Source of the DNA: Burkholderiaceae bacterium
GTDB taxonomy: Bacteria; Pseudomonadota; Gammaproteobacteria; Burkholderiales; Burkholderiaceae_C
Direction of reading: 5' to 3'
Assembly: GCA_031253795.1 (NCBI GenBank)
Contig: JAIRVR010000017.1
Location: 124,001-188,000, forward strand
Length of the DNA: 64,000 bases
Below, piece after piece: positions 19,808 through 28,003 of the stretch. Position 1 is the first letter of the stretch. Every line of letters starts with the position of its first letter. The translations under genes were made by a program, and so were the position numbers. The notes below the pieces were generated by a model that saw only the letters and a program-made list of their open reading frames with translations, was not told where the DNA came from and searched no databases.

Positions 19808-20730
19808 GCGCCTGTCCGGCCTCCCGCCTGCGCCGCGTGCCACAGCGATCCGGCCATGGCGCCGATCTCCTGATGCAGGTGCAGGCGCTGCAGCCAGCGG
19901 GCGGGAATGGCGCTGGCGCCCCAGGTGGCGCCGGCCAGCTGGCCGGTGATGGCGGCCGTGGTGTCGGCGTCGTCGCCCAGGTTGGCGGCCTGCAGCACGG
20001 CACCCTCGAAACTGTCGTGGCGCGCGAAGCACCACAGCGCGGCTTCCAGGCTGTCCACCACATAGCCGCTGCCGCGGATTTGCGCGATCGGCCTGTCCCG
20101 GTAGCCACCCCTGGCGATGTCCCGCAGCCGCGGGCTGGCGCCATCGTCCAGAACGCCGCCCAGGTCCAGCACCTGCGGCCGGGGCAGTCCGCGCAACGCA
20201 CGGCCCAGCGCCACGGCGAAAAGCCGGCATGCCTGCAGGCATTCGGGGGCGGCATGCGTGGTGCGGGAGCTGAGCTCGGCCATGCGTTGCACCAGATCTT
20301 CGTCCTGGCCGAAGAACATGGGCACGGGCGCCAGCCGCATCAGCGAGCCGTTGCCGGCCTGGTCCGGGTCGGGTGAGCCGGCCAGGGGGTCGCCGCTGGC
20401 CAGAAAGCGCTGGATGGCGGCCTTGGTGGCCATGCCGATGTCAAAGCAGTTGCCGGTTGAACTCCAGTAGCCCCATTCGTACCAGTTCGCATAGCGCGCC
20501 ATCTGGTCCTGCGGGTCGCAGCCGCCGCGCTGCAGCAGGCTTTCGGCCAGGCACAGGGCCATCGAGGTGTCGTCGGTCCACTTGCCCGCGGGCAGGGCGA
20601 ACGGCCCGCCGCCCACCATGTCGGTCAGCGGCGCGAAGCTGCCGCGCGGCTGGAATTCCACCGCCGTGCCCACGGCATCGCCGCAGGCCAGGCCCAGCAG
20701 GGCGCCGCGGTAGCGGTCCAGGCGGCTCAT
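19804..20730 (-). CDS. ADP-ribosylglycohydrolase (DraG-like)
   Basis: MSRLDRYRGALLGLACGDAVGTAVEF...GKWTDDTSMALCLAESLL...GNGSLMRLAPVPMF...NLGDDADTTAAITGQLAGA. Confidence 0.92.
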   Translation of the reverse strand: MSRLDRYRGALLGLACGDAVGTAVEFQPRGSFAPLTDMVGGGPFALPAGKWTDDTSMALCLAESLLQRGGCDPQDQMARYANWYEWGYWSSTGNCFDIGMATKAAIQRFLASGDPLAGSPDPDQAGNGSLMRLAPVPMFFGQDEDLVQRMAELSSRTTHAAPECLQACRLFAVALGRALRGLPRPQVLDLGGVLDDGASPRLRDIARGGYRDRPIAQIRGSGYVVDSLEAALWCFARHDSFEGAVLQAANLGDDADTTAAITGQLAGATWGASAIPARWLQRLHLHQEIGAMAGSLWHAAQAGGRTGA

Positions 20731-21305
20731 GGCTGTCCGCCCGGGCGCAGTTGCCCGCGCACCTGCATCAGCGCAAAGCCCAGCAGGTTCAGTCCGCGCC
20801 ATTGCGCGGGGTCGGTGGCGCGTGCATCGTCGGCGGCCAGGCCGATGCCCCAGATGGCGTCCACGGGGCTGGCCTCCACCAGCACGCGATCGCCGGTGGA
20901 CAGCAGATAGCCCGCCAGCGCCGGGTTCTGCGAGAACTTGGCCAGGTTGGCCTGCACGACGATGCCGAAGCGGGCCTGCTCCCAGCGGGCGTCATCGAAG
21001 CCCTGGATGCCGCGCCCCAGCTTCTTGGCCTCGCCCGGCGTGCGGCAGCGCACGATGGCGGCGTGCGCCGCCTCGTCGCCAAACAGCCGCGCCTTGCCCG
21101 CCATCATGCAATGCTCGGCCGTGGCGTAGTGCTGGCCATCGACCTCGAAGCCCGCTTCGAACCACTGGCTCATGCAGGTCTTGCCGATGGAGCCGTCGGC
21201 CGCCGGCTGGTGGCCCCAGAAGGGCAGGAAGCGGGGGGCGAGGCCCTGCGCCATGGCGTGCAACAGCTCCTGGACGGACGCCGGTGTGATTGTGTTCATG
21301 TCGTT
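20727..21305 (-). CDS. NADAR-family protein (YbiA-like N-glycosidase/ADP-ribose fold)
   Basis: FLPFWGHQP...CMSQWFEAGFEVDGQHYATAEHCMMAGKARLFGDEAA...KKLGRGIQGFDDARWEQARFGIVVQANLAKFSQN. Confidence 0.9.
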   Translation of the reverse strand, partial: NDMNTITPASVQELLHAMAQGLAPRFLPFWGHQPAADGSIGKTCMSQWFEAGFEVDGQHYATAEHCMMAGKARLFGDEAAHAAIVRCRTPGEAKKLGRGIQGFDDARWEQARFGIVVQANLAKFSQNPALAGYLLSTGDRVLVEASPVDAIWGIGLAADDARATDPAQWRGLNLLGFALMQVRGQLRPGGQP

Positions 21306-21358
21306 CATGTCTTGCGTGCTTTCTTGTCGATGACTTTGCATTGGCGGCGGCCAGCCCA

Positions 21359-22291
21359 TCACACCACCAGGCAGCCCTGCCGGTCGGAAAGCCCGATGGT
21401 GGCCTCCATGCCCGCCGTGAACTGCAGGTAGTCGGCCTCCATGCCGTCCGAGAAGATGATGCCGTGCTCGGGCATGCGCGAGCGCAGCCTCAAAGGCTGG
21501 CCGGCCGTGACCTGGCCGTAGACCAGTTCGGCGGTGGAGGAACGGCTGGGAAAGGGTTCGCGCACCGCGAAGTCCAGGTGCCCGGCATCCCAGGCAAAGG
21601 GCTGGTAGTCGAAGTCGCCCGCCGCGCCCCGGACCGCGCGGGCGATGCCCAGGGAGCCGGTGACGATGCTCTTGATCCAGGCCGACGAGCCCAGGCCCGT
21701 GGACACGATCAGGCCCGAGGACGACTGCGATTCCTGCCGCTCGCCCAGCGCGATGTCGTACAGCGCCGAGGTGTGGCTGCGCGGGCCGATGAACAGGTCG
21801 TTGGCGGCGCGCAGCACCTGTCCGTCGGACAGGCGGGCTTCGGCCAGGGTCACGGCCCGTGTGGGGCGGCGGCCGGCGGCCACATCGCCCAGCAGGGGGG
21901 CCATGTCGGCCGGTGCGAAGGGCAGCAGCACGCCGTCCCAGCGTTGCGGGTCGGGGTTGACGCCGATCAGGGGCTGGCCGTCCAGGTACTTCATGGTGTT
22001 GGCCACCATGCCGTCCTGGCCCAGGGCCACCACGATGTCGTCGGGGGCGAAGACGAAGTTGGGCACCAGGGCGCGGTCCACGATCTGGTAGCGGCCGCGT
22101 GCCTCCAGCGCCTGGACCACGGACTGCAGGGCGGTGGCGTAGGCGGCGCTTTCGCGCAGGTAGTCGCCGAAGTCGGCGCCCAGGTGCTCGATGTAGAAGC
22201 GCGCCTGCGACAGCGTGTGGTACCTGGCCAGCAGCTCGTCGAGCCGCGTGCGGCGCACCACGAGAACGGTCTTGCGGTCATGGGCGTTCAC
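21359..22291 (-). CDS. Divergent NAD kinase-like protein
   Basis: PDDIVVALGQDGMVANTMKYLDGQPLIGVNPDP (GGDGT-like motif degenerated to GQDGM), AANDLFIGPRSHTSALYDIAL, STGLGSSAWIKSI. Confidence 0.75.
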   Translation of the reverse strand: MNAHDRKTVLVVRRTRLDELLARYHTLSQARFYIEHLGADFGDYLRESAAYATALQSVVQALEARGRYQIVDRALVPNFVFAPDDIVVALGQDGMVANTMKYLDGQPLIGVNPDPQRWDGVLLPFAPADMAPLLGDVAAGRRPTRAVTLAEARLSDGQVLRAANDLFIGPRSHTSALYDIALGERQESQSSSGLIVSTGLGSSAWIKSIVTGSLGIARAVRGAAGDFDYQPFAWDAGHLDFAVREPFPSRSSTAELVYGQVTAGQPLRLRSRMPEHGIIFSDGMEADYLQFTAGMEATIGLSDRQGCLVV

Positions 22292-23345
22292 GGCGGCTCC
22301 TTGCGGGTTCGGGCTCGGCGGCTGCAGGGCCCGCGCCGGCCCCCATCAGCGACTGCAGCAGCTCGGGCGAGACGTTGAGCTGGCCGATGCGCTCGGCCTT
22401 CTCGGCGATGCCGCCAAAGGCCTGGGCGATGAGCTGGCCCGGCTGCATGCCGGACGCGGCCAGGGCCTGCACGGTGCGCGGGTCGGCCTTGTCCAGCGCG
22501 TTCATGACGGCGCCCACGCGGTAGGCCTCGGCGTCGGCCAGGGTGCGGCTGTTGGCGGCCTGGCCTTCGACGAAGTCCCTGCGGCTGCTCTCCAGCGCCA
22601 CGTCGGCCGCCATCTGTTCGGCGCGCAGCTCGTTGTCCTTGCGCATCTGGGCGGCCTTGGCCTCCAGCTGGGCCTCGCGGATCTGGCGCTTTTTCTTCTC
22701 GACGGCCACATCGGTGTCCAGCTCGTTCTGGCGGATGGCGCGCTCGTTTTCCACGGCCGCCATGCGGCGCGTGTAGACGGCGTCGTCGGCGGCCTTGAGG
22801 TGGGATTCGCGTGCCTCGGCCTCCAGCGCGCGGGCGATGTCGGGCGTGGGTTTGACGGCCATGACGGACACGCCCAGGATTTCCAGGCCCAGGGCCGCGA
22901 TGGCGGGCTGGGCGGCCAGGCCGGCCTGGGCCGTGCGCGCGATCAGCGCCGAGGAGCGCAGGGCCTGCTGGAGGTCCAGCGCCTGCACGGCCTGCTGGAT
23001 GATGACCTCGGCCTGCAGGGTCACGCGGTCGCCCAGGCGCCGCGGGTCTTCCGACACATAGCTCTGCCCGTCGCGCGCCAGTGCGAAGTCCATCAGCGTG
23101 GCGGTCTGGCGCGGCGCGCTGATGCGGTAGGTGACCTGGCCCTGCACGGTGACGCTCTGGAAGTCGGCCGTGGCCAGTTCCAGCATGAAGTGGCAGTCCT
23201 GGCTGGCCACGGGCACGGCCACCAGGGTGGTGGTGGGCGCGTAGTAGAAAAAGGACTGGCCCACGCCTTCGCGCACCACCTTGCCGGCGCGGAACTGCAT
23301 GAGGTGGACCGTGGGCGCGGATTTGATGAAACGGATGCCGAACAT
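22278..23345 (-). CDS. SPFH/Band-7 domain protein
   Basis: Beta-rich head VASQDCHFMLELATADFQSVTVQGQVTYRIS then long charged coiled coil ENERAIRQNELDTDVAVEKKKRQIREAQLEAKAAQMRKDNELRAEQMAADVALESSRRDFVEGQAANSR. Confidence 0.86.
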   Translation of the reverse strand: MFGIRFIKSAPTVHLMQFRAGKVVREGVGQSFFYYAPTTTLVAVPVASQDCHFMLELATADFQSVTVQGQVTYRISAPRQTATLMDFALARDGQSYVSEDPRRLGDRVTLQAEVIIQQAVQALDLQQALRSSALIARTAQAGLAAQPAIAALGLEILGVSVMAVKPTPDIARALEAEARESHLKAADDAVYTRRMAAVENERAIRQNELDTDVAVEKKKRQIREAQLEAKAAQMRKDNELRAEQMAADVALESSRRDFVEGQAANSRTLADAEAYRVGAVMNALDKADPRTVQALAASGMQPGQLIAQAFGGIAEKAERIGQLNVSPELLQSLMGAGAGPAAAEPEPARSRRERP

Positions 23346-23361
23346 GCTGCTTCTCCTTTAA

Positions 23362-23402
23362 GTGGCACTGAACAACTTATATGGGTGGTACAGTACAACT
23401 TA
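23362..23402. promoter_or_regulatory. Paired direct repeats / palindromic operator-like sites between SPFH and NrtR-like genes
   Basis: GTGGCACTGAACAACTTA (23362-23379) and GTGGTACAGTACAACTTA (23385-23402), 15/18 identical, 23-bp spacing; second contains GTACAGTAC. Confidence 0.6.
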
Positions 23403-23433
23403 ATAAATCGGACGTCAAGCACAATCCCTTCCA

Positions 23434-24182
23434 TGGCTGGCAACACTTCTTTCTTCCCCGGGGCCGCGCTGGACTTCCCGCGGCCTTTCACCACGGTGGA
23501 CGTGGTCATCTTCACCGTGGCCGACGAGGCGCTGCAGGTGCTGCTGGTGCAGCGGCCCACGGGCGGCGGCGAGCCGTTCGCGGGGCAATGGGCCCTGCCC
23601 GGCGGTTTTGTCGATGTGGATCGCGACGCGGATCTGCTGGCCTGCGCGCGGCGCAAGCTGCTGGAAAAGACCGGCGTGGACAGCCCTTATCTGGAGCAGC
23701 TGGGCAGTTGGGGCGGGGCGTCGCGCGACCCGCGTGGCTGGTCGGCCACCCATGTGTATTTCGCGCTGATCCCGGGCCATGACCTGGTCCTGGCCCGGGG
23801 CGCCAACGCGGCCGATGTGTCCTGGTTCGCGGTCGATGGCCTGCTGCGCGCGCCCGCGTCGGGCGCCGGCGCACTGGCCTTCGACCACGGGGAGATCCTG
23901 CGCGCGGCCGTGGAGCGCTTGCGCGGCAAGGTGGAGTACACCTCGCTGCCGGCCTTTTTGCTGCCCGAACCCTTTACGCTGCCGCAGCTGCAGCAGGCCT
24001 ACGAGGTGGTGCTGGGCCGGCCGGTGGACAAGAGCGGCTTTCGCACGCGCATGCTCTCGGCCGGATTCCTGGAGGAGGCCGGCCTGGTCGACGGCAGCTC
24101 GCGCCGGCCGGCCATGGGCTATCGGCTGGCCGACCGCAGCGCGCCGGTGGTGTTTCCGCGCACCTTCAGTCCGCGCGGGTGA
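23434..24182 (+). CDS. NrtR-like Nudix-domain transcriptional regulator
   Basis: FTTVDVVIFTVADEALQVLLVQRPTGGGEPFAGQWALPGGFVDVDRDADLLACARRKLLEKTGV (degenerate Nudix box) with C-terminal winged-helix region FTLPQLQQAYEVVLGRPVDKSGFRTRM. Confidence 0.85.
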
Positions 24183-24206
24183 GGGCGGCTGGCCGGCGCC
24201 GAGGCC

Positions 24207-25163
24207 TTACTGGCAGTAAGCGTAGGCCTTGACGTTGGTGGCGATGCCACACCCGAAGGTGCAACTCCATTGGGTGGTGCCGACGCGCTGGAAGCTGGCC
24301 AGATTTTGCTGGACCGTATCACCGGCCTCGCACCCTCCCGAAACCACGGACCCGCTGCCGCATGTTGCAGTCACGGTGACCGATGCGGCGTTGCATGCCT
24401 GGCTGTTGGGATACGAGGTCAGGGACCCCACGCTGCCTGCGGGGCCGGTGGCGCCCGTGGGCCCGGTCGCACCGGTGCTGCCGTTGGCGCCGGTGTTGCC
24501 TGTGGCCCCGGTCACTCCCTGTATGCCCTGTATGCCTTGCGATCCGGTAGGGCCGGTCGCTCCCGTCGTGCCCTGCAGGCCCGTGGTCCCGGTGGCGCCC
24601 GTGACGCCTGTCGCTCCCACGGCACCTGTGGGGCCGGTCGCGCCCGTGGCCCCGGTGGTGCCTGTCGAACCCGTCGCGCCGGTGGGCCCCGTATTGCCGG
24701 TCACACCCGTGGCGCCGATCGTCCCCGTTGCGCCCGTGGGCCCCGTGACACCGGTGACACCCGTGGCGCCGGCACCCGTGGCACCGGTCACGCCGGTGGC
24801 TCCCGTGGCACCCGTCGGACCCGTGGCACCGGTCACACCGGTGGCCCCGGTGGCGCCGGTCGCTCCCGTGGCTCCGGTTGCGCCCACGCCCGTGCCTGCA
24901 GCGCACTGCACGAGCTGGCCTGTGGTGCCGTCATGGCAGGTCAGCTGGTTGCCGGGCGTGGTGGCGGGCAGGCCGGGCACATAGACCTGGCCGCTGTCCT
25001 GGACGCGGAACCGCTCCTGGCCGCCCTGGTTCTTGATGACGAAGCCACCGCCGGCTGGCGGCGTGAGCGTGATGTCCGCCGCCAGAACGCCTGCGCTGTA
25101 CAGGGCGAAGACGGAGCACAGGGCAGATGCCATCCAGGGACGCGATTTCGGGGTCTTGGGCAT
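24207..25163 (-). CDS. Collagen-like repeat protein, secreted
   Basis: [31 protein letters not shown]... then long (G-A/V/P-T)n tract and Cys-containing C-terminal domain. Confidence 0.88.
   Translation of the reverse strand: MPKTPKSRPWMASALCSVFALYSAGVLAADITLTPPAGGGFVIKNQGGQERFRVQDSGQVYVPGLPATTPGNQLTCHDGTTGQLVQCAAGTGVGATGATGATGATGATGVTGATGPTGATGATGVTGATGAGATGVTGVTGPTGATGTIGATGVTGNTGPTGATGSTGTTGATGATGPTGAVGATGVTGATGTTGLQGTTGATGPTGSQGIQGIQGVTGATGNTGANGSTGATGPTGATGPAGSVGSLTSYPNSQACNAASVTVTATCGSGSVVSGGCEAGDTVQQNLASFQRVGTTQWSCTFGCGIATNVKAYAYCQ
24440..24895. repeat. Degenerate 9-nt-based coding repeat encoding GAT/GVT/GPT triplets
   Basis: Repeated ggcgcccgtggccccggt-type units in DNA, translating to [13 protein letters not shown]. 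Confidence 0.8.
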
Positions 25164-25354
25164 GGAGCTTCCTTGTCGACGTGGAGTGCAGGACCGGCAG
25201 CGGCCCGCGCCGCAAGAGACCAATGTGTGCTGGGGAAACATTGGTTAACAATTGCAGCGCGAGTATAGAAGGCCGGTCGGCCCCGGTGTCACGCCCATGG
25301 GCGGACCTGTGGCGAAATCGCATCGGTGGCCGGCGCCCCCCCGGCGCCCGGATC

Positions 25355-26317
25355 TCAGTGGGCGAGCAGGCTGCAAAAGCGCTGCAGGTCCACGTTGCCG
25401 CCGCTCAGCACAATGCCCACGCGCCGGCCCCGCAGCTGGCCGGCGCGCTGGCGTGCCGCGGCCAGGCCCAGGCAGCCCGTGGGTTCGACGATGAGCTTCA
25501 TGCGCGTGGCCAGAAAGCCCATGCAGTCCACCAGCTCGGCGTCGCTGGCGGTGAGGATGGCCTGGACGTCGCGCCGGATGATGGCAAAGGTCAGGTGCCC
25601 CAGGTGCTGGGTCTGGGCGCCGTCGGCGATGGTCTGGGGCGTGTCGATGTGGACGATGCGGCCTTCGCTCAACGACTGCTGGCCATCGTTGCCTGCCTCG
25701 GGCTCGACGCCATAGAGCTCGCAACCGGGGCTGAGCGCGCGCGTGGCCAGGGCCGTGCCCGACAGCAGGCCGCCGCCGCCCAGCGGCACGAACAGCGCGT
25801 CCAGCGGCCCCACTTCCTCGAACAGCTCCCGGGCCGCCGTGCCCTGGCCGGCCAGCACGTCGGCGTGGTCGTAGGGCGGGATCAGGGTCAGTCCATGCCT
25901 TTGCGCCAGATCGCGGCCGATCTGCTCGCGGTCCTCGGTGTAGCGGTCGTAGCGGACCACCTGGCCGCCGTAGCCCAGCGTGGCTTGCACCTTGGCCGCG
26001 GGTGCGTCATGGGGCATGACGATGGTGGCGGGAATGCCCAGCAGGCGCGCCGCCAGCGCGATGGCCTGGGCATGGTTGCCCGAGGAAAACGCCACCACGC
26101 CGGCCCTGCGCTGCGCGGCGTCGAAGCGCGACAGTGCGTTGAAGGCACCGCGGAACTTGAAGGCGCCCATGCGCTGCAGGTTCTCGCACTTGAGAAAGAC
26201 CTGGGCGCCCAGTTCCTCGTCCAGCGTGCGCGAGGTCATGACCGGTGTGCGGTGGGCATGGCCCTGGATGCGCGCGGCGGCGGCGGCCACGTCTTCGTAG
26301 GTGGGAAGGCTTGTCAT
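25355..26317 (-). CDS. Threonine/serine dehydratase-family PLP enzyme (hydroxyaspartate ammonia-lyase / EutB / BhcB-like)
   Basis: FLKCENLQRMGAFKFRGAFNALSRF...VVAFSSGNHAQAIALAARLLGIPATIVMPHDAPAAKV...VPLGGGGLLSGTALATRAL. Confidence 0.88.
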   Translation of the reverse strand: MTSLPTYEDVAAAAARIQGHAHRTPVMTSRTLDEELGAQVFLKCENLQRMGAFKFRGAFNALSRFDAAQRRAGVVAFSSGNHAQAIALAARLLGIPATIVMPHDAPAAKVQATLGYGGQVVRYDRYTEDREQIGRDLAQRHGLTLIPPYDHADVLAGQGTAARELFEEVGPLDALFVPLGGGGLLSGTALATRALSPGCELYGVEPEAGNDGQQSLSEGRIVHIDTPQTIADGAQTQHLGHLTFAIIRRDVQAILTASDAELVDCMGFLATRMKLIVEPTGCLGLAAARQRAGQLRGRRVGIVLSGGNVDLQRFCSLLAH

Positions 26318-27321
26318 TGCGGTGTGTCCTTGTCGGTGCAGCGGTGGGCCAGCCAGGGCCAGGGCAGGCAGGTGCCCGCGCCACTGGCCATGGCGGCCTG
26401 ATGGAGGTGGCGGGCCAGGACCAGGTCCTGCAGGGCCAGGCCCGTCATGTCGAAGATGCTGATGTCGGTGGCCTGGCGCTGGAACAGGGCCTGGCCCGCG
26501 ACCAGGCCGCCCAGTTCCTGGCAGGGCGTGTCGGGCGACCATTGCAGCTCGCCCAGCTGGCGGGCCTGGTCCGCATCGTCCACGACCAGGCGGCACCGTG
26601 GCAGCAGGCCCGGCGGCAGCTCGCGCTTGCCGCGCGTGTCGGCGCCCACGCAGTTCAGATGGGTGCCCGGGCGCACGCAGCGGGCGTCGAACAGGGGGCC
26701 GGCGCCTGGCGTGGCCGTGATGACCAGGTCGCTGCGCGCCACGGCCGCGTCGGCATCGGCCGTCCATTGCAGGTCGCAGCGGCCCGCGAAGGCGGCCTCG
26801 AAGCCGGTGTCGGCCACGCCGGCGCGGCTGGCATAGAAGACCTTGCGCAGCGTGGGCAGGGTGCGCAGCGCGAAGTCCAGCTGCACGCGCGCCTGCACGC
26901 CCGTGCCGAAGACCGTGGCCGTGGCGCTGTCCGGGCGGGCCAGGCATTGCAGGCCCAGGGCGCCGGCCGCGCCGGTGCGCAAGGTGGTCAGGGCATTGCC
27001 GTCGATCACGCACTGTGGCCGGCCCGTGGCCGGGTCGAACAGCAGCACCGTGGCCTGGTGGGGCTCGGCCCCGCGCGCGCGGTTGCCGGGCCAGAAACCC
27101 GCGGCCTTGAAGCCCAGCAGGTCCTGGCCGGCCACATCGCCCGACTTGATGCCGAAGACGCCTCCCGTGGGCAGGGCTTCGCGCACCACGGGAAAGCCGC
27201 GGCCCTCGCGCCGTGCATGCAGGACGAAGGCCTCGCGCACGGCGGCCAGGGCCATGTCCGGTGTCAGTAGGCGCTGGACGCTGTCGCGGTCCAGCAGCAG
27301 CAGATGTTCCTCATTTGGCAT
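26314..27321 (-). CDS. Ornithine cyclodeaminase / mu-crystallin family protein
   Basis: MPNEEHLLLLDRDSVQRLLTPDMALAAVREAFVLHARREG...TLRTGAAGALGLQCLARPDSATATVFGTGVQARVQLDF. Confidence 0.9.
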   Translation of the reverse strand: MPNEEHLLLLDRDSVQRLLTPDMALAAVREAFVLHARREGRGFPVVREALPTGGVFGIKSGDVAGQDLLGFKAAGFWPGNRARGAEPHQATVLLFDPATGRPQCVIDGNALTTLRTGAAGALGLQCLARPDSATATVFGTGVQARVQLDFALRTLPTLRKVFYASRAGVADTGFEAAFAGRCDLQWTADADAAVARSDLVITATPGAGPLFDARCVRPGTHLNCVGADTRGKRELPPGLLPRCRLVVDDADQARQLGELQWSPDTPCQELGGLVAGQALFQRQATDISIFDMTGLALQDLVLARHLHQAAMASGAGTCLPWPWLAHRCTDKDTPQ

Positions 27322-27952
27322 AGCTGTACACCGTGGCCCGTGACACGCCCAGGTGGGCGGCAATGGTTTCCATGGCCCGGCGCAGGTCCAGCAGGCCCGC
27401 GGCCTTGAGCTCCTGTACCAGGGCACGCCGGTCCTCTGGACGCAGGGCGCGTGGCGTGGTGGCGAGCCTGGCCGCGAAGGCGTCCATGCGCGCGCGGATG
27501 GTGTCGGCGCCACCGGCGTCCAGCGACTCGTGGGCCGGCGTCTGGCCGCTGACGGCGGCAAACCGGTCGAGCATGCCCTGGAAGCCCTGGAACAGCGTCA
27601 GGTCCACGTTCAGGCACAGGGCGGCGATGTAGCGGCCCTCGCCGTCCTTGATGCCTATGGACGTGCTCTTGGCCTGGCGGCCGTCGGCGAACTGGTTGGG
27701 ATAGTTGGCGATGACCTGTTCGTAGCCCGGGTCCAGGATGCGGGCCAGGCCCAGGGCCGTGGCCGGCTGGCCGGCTTCGCGGCCCGACAGGTTGTTGTGG
27801 ATGGCCAGCACGGCCTGGTCGGGGTCCAGCAGGTCGTGGACCACGACCTCGCAGAAGGGGGCCAGGGTCCGGCCCAGGCCGTCGGCAATGTGGCGCAGCT
27901 GTTCCAGCAGCAGGGCCTGTTCGGGAGTGCGGGGCGTGGTCATGGTGGACAT
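27311..27952 (-). CDS. YheO/DauR-like PAS + helix-turn-helix regulator
   Basis: LAPFCEVVVHDLLDPDQAVLAIHNNLSGREAGQPATALG...KSTSIGIKDGEGRYIAALCLNVDLTLF...METIAAHLGVSRATVYSYAK. Confidence 0.88.
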   Translation of the reverse strand: MSTMTTPRTPEQALLLEQLRHIADGLGRTLAPFCEVVVHDLLDPDQAVLAIHNNLSGREAGQPATALGLARILDPGYEQVIANYPNQFADGRQAKSTSIGIKDGEGRYIAALCLNVDLTLFQGFQGMLDRFAAVSGQTPAHESLDAGGADTIRARMDAFAARLATTPRALRPEDRRALVQELKAAGLLDLRRAMETIAAHLGVSRATVYSYAK

Positions 27953-27966
27953 TGTGTTGAGAATTG

Positions 27967-27977
27967 GACAAAATGTC
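27967..27977. promoter_or_regulatory. Perfect palindrome GACA-AAA-TGTC in divergent promoter (candidate DauR-like operator)
   Basis: ttgGACAAAATGTCaaa between divergent genes starting at 27952 (-) and 28004 (+). Confidence 0.45.
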
Positions 27978-28003
27978 AAAAATTGGAAATTTCGTCCAGA
28001 TCC

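Noticed and set aside
19804-24182. DarT/DarG-style toxin-antitoxin interpretation of the NADAR cassette
   Set aside because: No DarT-like toxin gene was seen next to NADAR, so a simple TA pair is not supported; kept only as a broader ADP-ribose system hypothesis.
24440-24895. Regular short repeats resembling a CRISPR or minisatellite array
   Set aside because: No constant repeats with unique spacers; it is the coding sequence of collagen-like Gly-X-Thr triplets.
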